Part shown: positions 38,101 through 50,100 of the stretch, piece by piece | How the letters are laid out: each line of letters opens with the position of its first letter | Position numbering within the stretch: the stretch's first letter is position 1 | Notes under the pieces: model-generated | Database searches by the model: none | The model's input: the letters and a program-made list of their open reading frames with translations, nothing else | Told to the model about the DNA's origin: nothing | Assembly (NCBI GenBank): GCA_037179385.1 | Contig: CM074188.1 | Location: 23,701,318-23,765,317, forward strand | Reading direction: 5' to 3' | DNA from: Holothuria scabra | Lineage: Eukaryota; Echinodermata; Holothuroidea; Aspidochirotida; Holothuriidae | DNA length: 64,000 nt | Program-made: the position numbers and the translations under genes

Positions 38101-41100
38101 TATAATCTTCCAAAACATATATTAACATGATCCTTCCAATTTGAATGGAAATCAAAATAAAGACCTAAGAACTTTACAGACTGTCTGCAGACAATATTGA
38201 CTTTATCAGATATAATGCTGATTGATTTGTTACAACAATATTGAAAAGGAGAAAAAAGAGAAAAAAAAACAAAATTACCAGCAGGATACATACCTATGTA
38301 TAAGAGACAAAACATTCCTAATAGCTGCTTCCCATTGGTTCTTTGGACAAAAAAAGAGAAAAGAAAATTTAAAAACAAAGTTGTAAAGATTGTGTGATGA
38401 ATGTTCATTACCACAATGGCACCATTTGCTACAAAGCAAATATTTGTCTGTTGTTGCTAATCAGCTAATTCATATTCCCACACCTCAAGAAGGGAGAAAG
38501 AAAAAGATAATTCAACAAGACGTGTTTTTACCTGCATTACTATAAGAGCACTTTTCAAAAGAGCTAGGTCACTGACATTCTTTGTATTCATATTTATCTT
38601 TTCCAGCTCTGTAATCACTGCCTGAGAGAGCGTTGCATCTTGGGATTGTAGCCCAAGAGCGCAGAGAGCCTTCAGGCCATTCTCTGATGGAGGTGATTTC
38701 TGTGAGCTGATAAAGAGGGGAAAAAAATTATAATGAAAAAATATTAAGTTAATAATGAAAAAAAAAAGTTATAGTTTGAATTTGAAGTCTGAAATGTATT
38801 TGAAACTGGTTTGATTTGTCTACACCTTCAAAAGTAATCAAGCATTTGATGGTTTGAGAAAGTGTTGTAGTGTATGGGACCATGAGTACAAGTATGAGTA
38901 CCAGGTCATGAGTATGAGTACAGAATCTTGTACTCGAGTGAGGGTTGTGAAAAGACATTGCATGGGCCCATCCCTGTTTCTGTACATGAAAAAATGAGAA
39001 CATCATGTGCCCATGCTCTCTTCCCCAACTCAATAATACTTGATTAGAAGTTGAGAAGTTGAGAAGTTGATCATCTTGGGGGAAAGAGATGACATGATGA
39101 CTGATCCCCATCCTGCGGGAGGGGTCCCTTTAAAAACTTTTGGCTCATTGAGGGTGGACTTGATGCACAATGGTGCTATATTAAATGCCAGGGGTGCTAC
39201 CACTTCCTCTCCTTCCTCCCTTTTTTCTATTTTCCTTCTTTTTCCTTCTTTCTATTACACCCCCCTTTTTTGGGGGGGGGGGAAGGGTTAAGATATTTGG
39301 GTGGAGTGGAACATGAGGGTGACCCACCCCCGGATACTGGATATGCTGTTGTTGAGACATAGCAACCCAACAAACCAAACCAAACAAGGACATCTATTCC
39401 AATCATGATTTAATTAATGTGGCAGAGAAATGAGTAACCAACCTTTTAAAGAGCATCGTTTTAGCTTTATTGACATCTCCACTCTTGTAAGCTACCATTC
39501 CCAGGGCAGCTAGGATGTGAGCTTCTGTTTCCTGGTCTTCACATACTTCCAGGGCTTGTTCATAAGCTTTCAAAAGACCACATGAAATGTGATTGGTGCT
39601 TTCAGTTGACAGATTAAGTCACTTCAGTTTATGCTCATACTACCAGCCTATGTAATTTTTAAAGGCCTAATCCTCTCACCCCAAACAGTTCCAATTCTCC
39701 TAACCTACTTACTTAAGCCCCTCCCACAACTGCCTATAACTCATCCTCATCCAAACACAATCTCAATTTAGTGCTTAGGGGTGAGTATATAAGACCCCAA
39801 TGTGTAATCAAAACATTCTCAGTACAATACATTCTGTGTAATATGAGCTACAGTACCCTGTATTTTTGAACTTGCTGTCAATCAAAGAGCCATGCCAATT
39901 GAAAATTTCTGAGGATTACTGTACCACAAAAATTGTAGTTTGGGGTGAGAATTGACTGCCTTTAAAATACATGAAGGAGGTTCACTACAACATGGCATCG
40001 TGGGCTATGTAGTTCTGCGTACCTAATAGGAGCTATCAGCAAGCAAAAATGGCTACTGATAAATATGCATGAGCAAGTTTAACAAATGTGATAGGAACTG
40101 GAGAATGCTTTCCACATAATCACCTTTAGAATCTCAGAACAAATGTCACTGACAAGGCTTGATTTTTGTGGTTGTCCCAGACAAATGAACTTCCATATGG
40201 ACAACCAAAGGCACTCATCTTAACCAAAACTAGGCATGTAGCTTCAACCATGCTTTGTATAATACCAGTATTAACAGACCATAACTGTTGGAATGCATAT
40301 ACTACTACTAAGATATGTACAGCCACAAAGTATGAATGCAAAAGCTGCAAACTGGCTGAGACAGCTGCAGCTTTGCCTCCATCAACACTCTCCTGAGGTA
40401 GTACCAGAATGTCAAAATTGGGGGCAGTATTTACACTAAGCTGCTAGACACGATTTTGATGAAATGGCTTGTCAATTTGATGCACTGATGTTTAAGGGAT
40501 AAAATAAAAAAAGAGGGTTCCATTTTTTCCCCCATTTGATGTGTGAACAGTTCCACCGGACTAAAATTTCCAATGAGTCCAACTTTCTCATACTGAGTGC
40601 ATTGACCCAATGTTTAATTTTTTAGAGGAAGCAGTGATAGGGAAGAGGGGAATAAGCAAAGAAAAATGTTGGGGGCAAAATTTTTGTACAAAGAGCATAA
40701 CTGAATGTGAGGCGCAAGCTCCTGAGGGTGAGGTCAAGGGGCAAAGCATGGGTGGAGGTCCTGGGGGCGAAGCCCCCAGGAGGCTCTCTGGTTTTGGCAT
40801 ATCTTTAATTTAAAAATCAAGTCTCAAGAGAGATATACTATAGGTTGGAGGGGCAACTGGGGGAAATGAAAAATTCTGAGGGGAAAATTCTCCCCCCCCC
40901 CTTTCCATCCCATGACTACTTTAGCACTGCCTCTGACATGCTCCTCTGGCAGTAAAAATTTTTAGCGTATTACCATCTTATTGCCTTAAGCATTATTTTT
41001 CAAGAAACTCTAAAAAACCTTCAGAATTTTGATATCATACTAGGAAATAACGACATAAGGTTGCATTACGGGACAAGTTTGCAATATAGCTACTACTGCT

Positions 41101-44100
41101 CCTGTTGGTATTTACAATTTGCAGCAAGTGTAATATTCATTTAACATGATTCAAATAGCTTATGGAAAGTTTGAGGATAGTTGTTGATTACTTCATTACA
41201 TCTCCTAGATCTAGTTTATCACTGATTCAAGCAAAGTGCACCATGGGATATGTGGTTTTGTTCATGTGACACTCAATTGTAAATCCCCCTGTGGGCTGGG
41301 GGATGTAGGTTATGCCCACGGTATTCCCTGCCTGTCGTAAGAGGCAACTTAATAGGAGGACTTAAACAGTATTTAAACAGTGTGACACTATATGACACAT
41401 TCGTGTTGGTGTGTTGTCAAATCTTATCTAACTTACTAACTAACTCAATCTTAAAATGCTGAAAATATTTTATAAGATTACAAATTGTCATCAGTGAATG
41501 GACTAATTATTTCATTTAATCTCAAATTACCTTGGAAGCTTTTCTGGTAATTTTTCCCTTTGTAAAGGCTGAGAGCATAGCAAAGGATACTGCTGGAATC
41601 AGTCAAATCACCACCGATGGCTTCGTACTGTTCAACAGCTTCATCAGGATGATTGCAAGCACTTGAAAAAACAGAAACCAAAAAATGGGAGAAAACACAC
41701 AAGACAAAGAAAGAAAAAAAATATGAACTAGATCTTCAACCAAAAAAGTTTTCAAAGGTGCAAAAAAATTAAGGCAACTGCAAAATAAAAGCAAACTAGG
41801 AAAATAGTGCCAAATTTGAAGAACTGCTGTTTCACAGTTCAAAATCATAAATTGAAAAAAAAAATTAAATTCTTCCAAATTCATATAGCTACACTTAGCA
41901 TCTTTTCTACGTTGGCACAAGGTACAATTTTTTCTTTTTTTTCAAACTATTCAAAACAAAGATTTGAAACAAATGCATAAAAACACACTGCTACAATTGA
42001 GTGGCCTTGAGAATCGATAGATCAGATTAACAGGGCTGCAGAATATCTACCTCAAAGATCTGGCATAGTTGAGTCTTGCTAAGGTTAATGAGCTCTTGTC
42101 TTCTGCCTCTTCCAATAACTCAACAGTCCTGGAGATGGAAAGATAAACAAAACAGAACAGGAGAATATTACAATCTGGATAGAGTACTCTACTTTAAAGG
42201 GAGAGTCTCACAAGAAAGGGATTGACATAAGCTGAAAGAAGTATTCTACCTTAAAGGGAGAGTCTCATGAGAAAGATACACAAAACCGAACAGTAAGATA
42301 TCTCAATCTGGAGAGAGTTTTCTACCATGAAGGGAAAGTCTCAAAAATAAGTGATAGACACCACAGAACAGTGGGATATCTCAATCTGTAAAAACTATCT
42401 TGCCCTAAAAGATTGAGTTAAATGAAATAAGTAGATAGATTGCATACTGCAAATCCCTTCTGAACTTTGCTACTTCTCTAAACTCATAAGTAAGGGCTAA
42501 AATTTCACAAAAGCTAAAGATTCTTCATCACCATTACAATTAGACTAATCTATTTATTCATAATCCCACATACTTCCAATTGTCCCAATCTACTTTACTT
42601 CTAGCCCCTCCCATTGCTGCCCACAAGTCATTCTCATCCAGACAGAATCCCAGTTAATTGCTTCAGGGTGAGTACACAAGACCCCAAAGTGTAATCAAAA
42701 CATTTATCATAGATTGCATGCTGTGTAATATGAGCTGCTGTACTCTGCATCTTTTGAAATTGGTAACAATTAACCCTTTACCGTTGTGCTCCAATCAGGG
42801 CATTTTTTGCATGCCTCGGGAGTGGGCGGAAAAGCAGACGTAGCACGCCCTGCACCAGCTTCCGTTGGCTATTGACCGTGTGACCTTAAACAATTGTCTT
42901 TCTCGTTGTTTTGGCCAAATTTTCGGGCAGCTACTCGCAGTTTTAAGCTCTGCGTGAAACAGTAAAGATGGGCGACAGCCGAGCTCTCCATATGGGTCCA
43001 AAAGGACCCAAACAACGGTAAACGGTTAAAGAGCTGTGCCAATTGAGAATTTCTGTAGGCTACTGCTGAAATTGTAGTTTGGCTTGAGAATTGACTGCCT
43101 TTTGCCTTTAACACAAAACAGACTGTAGCAGCTTGCCAATTTCTTTGACTTTTGCCACACAAAGACAAGCTTCTCTTTTTAAGAACTGACATGATAACAA
43201 AGCTTCAAACATAAACCTTGAGGGATTAGGACAATCAGTCAGTTTAAAATTTGGGTATAATCTTTCTTTTATCCACAAACTCAAACCTAGAGTTATCAGC
43301 TCACCATAATTGGTCATTATTCATACAACGGAATAACTTTTGTAACAACCCCTAAGGCAAAATGCAAACAAAAAAATCTGCTGTTCTTTAATCAAAGAAT
43401 ATCCATATAATTACAGCCAATATCAACCTTTATGTGTCAGAGAGACACAAAGAGCTCATGTTTATTCATGATTTTACAGAGGAGATTACAAAACATTCAC
43501 AGAATCAAACTGATAGATTTTAACAGCATTAAAAAGATTTTCAATATCTTCTTGAATGGCTGACAAGCCTATTAAAACTGAAGGAAATTTTCATGTTGAA
43601 AGACTTAAGCATAAGGCAAAGGAGACAGCTCAGTGATTCCTTCCTTTTATAAAATCCTTTTTGTGTAATGTCATTTGGAAATCGACAATAGTTGGCCATG
43701 AACCAATCATACACCGAAGGGCTCACAAGTGGATTTCTGTTGAGAGCATGCTTAATCTGTTAAACAGAAAACCTAAGAAGTAGAATTTCAGGGACATTGT
43801 TTAGTTTTGCTAATCAATTCTTCACCAGGGGGTCAGGAAGACCGGAAAAATACTTCAACTCAAGAGTGTGAACTACTTTCTGATCTAAAAATTTTGTCTT
43901 TTTCTTTTTTTCTTTGTGAATTTTCTGCAAGCTTCAAGATACTTGGAACAAGTGAGACTTCAGGATAAGAATAAGAAGTAAACTTTTCACTTGACCAACA
44001 ATAAGACAAACAGGAGGCTAATATATGTTACTTGAAACCAAGCTATGTGGCATTGCCTTTCAAAAAGTTTCCACTCAACTCATTGTCCCTGGTGCCATTG

Positions 44101-47100
44101 GTGGAAATATCAAGTCCCTGGTGCCATTGTTTTTATTGGGGTGGAAGTTACATCAAGTTCCTGGTGTCATTGATTTTATCAGTGAGGTGGTTACATCAAG
44201 TCCCTGGTGCCATTGTTTTTATCAGGAGGTGGTTATATCAAGTCCCTGGAGTCATTTTTCTTCATTAGGGAGGCAGTTATATCAGGTGACATTGTTTTTA
44301 TGAAGGTGGTTACATCAAGTCCCAGGTGCTTTGCTTTTATCAGAGAGGTGGTTACATCAAGTCACTAATGCCACTGTTTTCATCAGGGAGGTGGTTAAGG
44401 TGGTTATATCAAGTCCCTGGAGCCGTTTTTCTTCATCAGGGAGGTGCTTATATCAGGTGACATATTTTTTGATGGAGATGGTCACATCAAGTCAGTGATG
44501 CCATTGTTGTTACATGCTGTTTCTTCATCAGGGAGGTGTTTATATCAGGTGACATATTTTTTTTATGGAGGTGGTCACATCAAGTCAATGATGCCATTGT
44601 TGTTACATGCTGTTTCTTCATCAGGGAGGTGTTTATATCAGGTGACATATTTTTTAATGGAGGTGGTCACATCAAGTCAATGATGCCATTGTTGTTACAT
44701 GCTGTTTCTTCATCAGGGAGGTGTTTATATCAGGTGACATATTTTTTTTATGGAGGTGGTCACATCAAGTCAATGATGCCATTGTTGTTACATGCTGTTT
44801 CTTCATCAGGGAGGTGTTTATATCAGGTGACATATTTTTTTTATGGAGGTGGTCACATCAAGTCAATGATGCCATTGTTGTTACATGCTGTTTCTTCATC
44901 AGGGAGGTGTTTATATCAGGTGACATATTTTTTAATGGAGGTGGTCACATCAAGTCAATGATGCCATTGTTGTTACATGCTGTTTCTTCATCAGGGAGGT
45001 GTTTATATCAGGTGACATATTTTTTAATGGAGGTGGTCACATCAAGTCAATGATGCCATTGTTGTTACATGCTGTTTCTTCATCAGGGAGGTGTTTATAT
45101 CAGGTGACATATTTTTTAATGGAGGTGGTCACGTCAAGTCAATGATGCCATTGTTGTTACATGCTGTTTCTTCATCAGGGAGGTGTTTATATCAGGTGAC
45201 ATATTTTTTTTATGGAGGTGGTCACATCAAGTCAATGATGCCATTGTTGTTACATGCTGTTTCTTCATCAGGGAGGTGTTTATATCAGGTGACATATTTT
45301 TTTTATGGAGGTGGTCACATCAAGTCAATGATGCCATTGTTGTTACATGCTGTTTCTTCATCAGGGAGGTGTTTATATCAGGTGACATAATTTTTAATGG
45401 AGGTGGTCACATCAAGTCAGTGATGCCATTGTTGTTACATGCTGTTTCTTCATCAGGGAGGTGTTTATATCAGGTGACATATTTTTTAATGGAGGTGGTC
45501 ACATCAAGTCAATGATGCCATTGTTGTTACATGCTGTTTCTTCATCAGGGAGGTGTTTATATCAGGTGACATATTTTTTTATGGAGGTGGTCACATCAAG
45601 TCAATGATGCCATTGTTGTTACATGCTGTTTCTTCATCAGGGAGGTGTTTATATCAGGTGACATATTTTTTTTATGGAGGTGGTCACATCAAGTCAATGA
45701 TGTCAATGTTGTTACATGCTGTTTCTTCATCAGGGAGGTGTTTATATCAGGTGACATTATTTTTTATGGAGGTGGTCACATCAAGTCAATGATGTCATTG
45801 TTGTTACATGCTGTTTCTTCATCAGGGAAGTGTTTATATCAGGTGACATTATTTTTTATGGAGGTGGTCACATCAAGTCAATGATGTCATTGTTGTTACA
45901 TGCTGTTTCTTCATCAAGGAAGTGTTTATATCAGGTGACATTATTTTTTATGGAGGTGGTCACATCAAGTCAATGATGTCATTGTTGTTACATGCTGTTT
46001 CTTCATCAGGGAAGTGTTTATATCAGGTGACATTGCTTTTTATGGGGTGGTTACATCAATGGGGTGGTTTCATCAAGTCCATGATGCCACTGTTGTTACA
46101 TGCTGTTTCTTCTTCTCTTTATGATGCATCCACATCCAAACAATGAAATCTATCCAAGTTTCCTAGCCTGAGATACCATGAAAACAAAGTTTCTGACTTT
46201 GAACCCCCCCCCCCCCCTTAATGAGACCCTGATGACTTTTTGTTAGTTTCCAAAAAATAGGGTTCTTCTTCTTCTCAATTTAGCTCATTTAAATACCAAG
46301 TGTAAAATTTATCAAAGCTTTCTATCTTGACACACCATGCTAACAAGATTTTCATGTTTTGAAACCCAGTGATCCCAGGTGACTTTTGACCTCTACTGAA
46401 AGCAAAAGCATTCTTCTTACTATAATAGACCCCCATAAACAAGTTTGAAATCTATACACTGTTTCTACCTTGTGATATTGTATAACCAATATTTTAGATT
46501 TTTACCCCAGTGATCCCAGATATCTTTTGACCTATACCACAAACAATAGGAATTATTCACTCACACTGGACAATATACATGCCAAGTATGGGCTCACTCA
46601 GAGCTACCCTTCTTGAAATATCTTGTAACCAACAATGCATCACATATAAACATACACATACACAAGACATCACCATCATATAGATTCCTTGTGTGCCTCT
46701 GTCAAGAAGTCAAAAATGTAAAATTCTCACAACATGATTCATTTGAATAATCCACTTCATATCAAACTGAACGAACAACTACAAAAATCTTTACAGTGGG
46801 TACTATCAGCTTAGATTCTGTCAATGCCTGCAAATACTTTCATCTTTAAAAATTTTAACTGTCAAACTTCCTCATCACGTACATGCCCAATTTTCCAGAC
46901 TTAAAATAAACCTTGCACATACACCCTCCCCCATACTCTCACACACTTCCTTGTATAGACAAATGCTACAGAACAGTTGCTCAAGGCCATATTCTTAGCA
47001 CAATTCTTCAAAAAAACAGTTGCTCAAGGCCATATTCTTCAAGGCCAGAATCAAAGACATCTCTGCATGTTTCACATTATGAATTGCCAGATTTTGCCAT

Positions 47101-50100
47101 TTAGATTTTTCCCACTTAAAATAATCATCATCCAAAAAGGTAACCAATTTTGACATAGCTGCTGCCCAAATCAAAATGAATTATAGGGCATGAGTGGTAT
47201 CCTTTCTTTTTGATATGCAAATAAAAGTTCAATTACAAAATTTCACCTTAAACCATGACTGGTTTACAATTCTGTAATGGTGCTTAACTCTGAAAAGTTT
47301 CTGCACTTCAACAATCCTTGCAGGCCTTCTAAAAGTGAGGTCTTATTCCATCTGGGGTTTTTAAAAGATGCTATCACTAAATTTAAGTATCGTTTTCTGT
47401 AAAGATAAAAGTCCTCACCTTTTAAAAGCTTTCAGAGCAGACTTGTGAAGGTTTTGCCTTTCAAGTAACAATCCATAAAGCATTAAAGCACACGGATTAC
47501 GACGATTCCGATCTAGATTTACAGAAAGTGGTAAAGTATAGTCATACATACATACATACAAATATTTATTTAGCTCTAGCTTCAAATGATCATTAAAGGT
47601 AAAGGACTATCCAGACAAGAGGCAGAAAAAATCACTTTAGCAGCTCTGTTTTGCAACAACTGGAGACGGTTGAGGTCTCAAGAATTCCTACCAAAGTGGA
47701 GAGCACTACCATAGTCTAATCTAGAAAGGACAAGTGCACATACACTGAGATGTCGTGTATCCTGATCAAGATAATGACAAATGCGACGGATGTTATGGAG
47801 CTGGAAATTTCCCGCTGATATGAGACTATTAATTAGTTTGGTCATGGACATGTTAGAATCAAAGAAAACTCCTAGATTATGTATGTTACAGGATGGTTCA
47901 ATTTGGCTATCACCCCCTGTAAGTTTACATTTCGGGAGCTTTAAAAGGCTTTGTCTAGTTCCCGCTATGAAAAATTCGGCTTTTCCACAATTTAATCTTC
48001 ATTTGTTTTGATTCATCCACCTTTTGATATCAATAATGCAGTCTTGTAACAATTGCAACGCCCTTACAGCTGCACCAGTTTCGTTAGGATTAAAAGACAC
48101 ATACAGCTGAGTATCATCAGCCAGGAAAATCACTTCAAGCAGAAATGCTTGATAGCTATGTTATGACATCTAATCATGATTTATTTAAAATGTAAGCAGG
48201 CCCTATGAATCCATGAAGCAAAGAAAGCTGATGGCAAAAAAAAAAAGAAAAAAACACTAGAGATATCATTATCATCTCATTACAAATTCCTCAAATCTCA
48301 TGAGGTGAACCATACTCAGTAATCTGCTTAACAAGTGGGGTACGCATCAGAATGGTGTAAAAATTTTACAAAATGGAAATTGAGAAGAGAGTTGAAATTC
48401 TCTAAACATTTCTGGTGGTGAAGTTTGCCTTGGAATCTGATGCATGGCTTTTGAAATATCAGCAGAAAAAGTTGTGACATTTCAAATCCCAAGTGAACTT
48501 GAAGCAAGCACATATTTCATCATAACCTCACATGGATAAGCTCCACCCTAGTGAAATCCTTTTCTTTACGATAATTTTCCAGATACTTTAAAAACCTGAC
48601 TTTGGGGGCTTTTTTCAGGGCACTTCTGCTTATTGCCATTAAGATAATGTCTCACCGTCCCAGTGACCTTGAAATTACAGATTTGGTGCGAGAAGACTCT
48701 TTTTCCAGAATATATACTATGACCACACCAGGAAGCATTGTGCCGCATGTCTGTTTTTGCTACATTATGGTAAGTCAATAGACAGTGTGTTCAGTGGGAC
48801 ATGGGAACATTATTTATACTTGACAAAGTTACCCATGAAGGTGTTATATGGAAAATATCTGTCCACTTTTCCTCATGCTTTTTTTTCTTCAAACTTTACA
48901 CCCCTTTTGCCTTTGTATGAAGACCACCATACTTGCATTCACTATAACCCAAGTGGGTGTACATATGTGAAAAAAATTCTCCTCTTTATCATCTTCCATA
49001 TCTGAAACATGACTACACACAATAGCATTATACAGAGCTATTCCAGGGTGCAACAGAACAATGGTATCGAGGCCCAACCCTACAGTGTCATAGCTAGAAA
49101 TTTACCACTGGAGGGGAAGAGCCAGAGACTTCCTATAAATGGACAGAGCATACTGCAATGTACATTGTCCCTACCCTACATGTGAGAAAAAGTGCACCAA
49201 GATGGCCGTTTGCATGGTTTTGTGTGAAAGTTTGAACTTGCTCAAGTCAATTCCCACATTTTGCAAGAAAGTTGAAATATTTTTGAAATATGGCAAGGTA
49301 AGGTCAAAATCACTACACCTTTTGCAGGAATATGATATTCTTTCCCATTCAAGTTTAACTTTTGTTTAAAATATTACAGAGTTGTCCTCAAATTAGACGA
49401 TTTATAGCTTCACGGCAGCCATCTTGGTGCACCTTTTTTGTCCCAGCCGGTGGCAACCATCTACGGACAGGACGTACACATTACATGCCATGTCCATGTA
49501 TACAAGTCCGTGGGAAGAGCACATTTTGAGGGGCTGAACCCAAGGTGCAACTGACATTGAACACATATGTTTGAAATTTTTTGAGGGGCCTGACAGAAGT
49601 TTTGAGGGAATAGGCCCCCAGGCCCCTCCTTCTTTTGGCTGTGCCACTGCATACAGAGCAATTGAAAATAAGGGTTTCACAGTGAAACCATATATAGTGA
49701 AGGGGTTTTAGAACGTTCTTTCAAAATCGATCTTTTCTACTTACCATTGTACTTTGCCATGGCAACAGCAGCCTGTGAGACAGCATCCATTTGAAGTATA
49801 TTGTAAAGATACAGTTGAGACTGCTGGTCCAGCAAGGGGTCTAAGATAGTTTGACATACCCAATGAGCATAGCCAATACTTCCCTCCATCTAAATAAAAC
49901 AAAAACATACTAGTGGGTTTCCCTTTCTTCTACAGTAATTCAAAACACTCACATTGTTACATGAAACCAGAAGATCATAAGTTGAGGTGGACAACATTAT
50001 CTTACAAACTACTTTAAAATCCTTACTATGGTATATGGATAAATAATGAGAAAGTAGGCTTTATCATCACCTTAACACTAAGCTAAACTAGAAGTATATC

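Noticed and set aside
44025..46146. Series of repetitive open frames (MFISGDIFFLWRWSHQV...)
   Set aside because: They are translations of the 92-bp minisatellite in several frames. 92 is not a multiple of three, and the frames shift with T-run length, so this is not a repeat protein.
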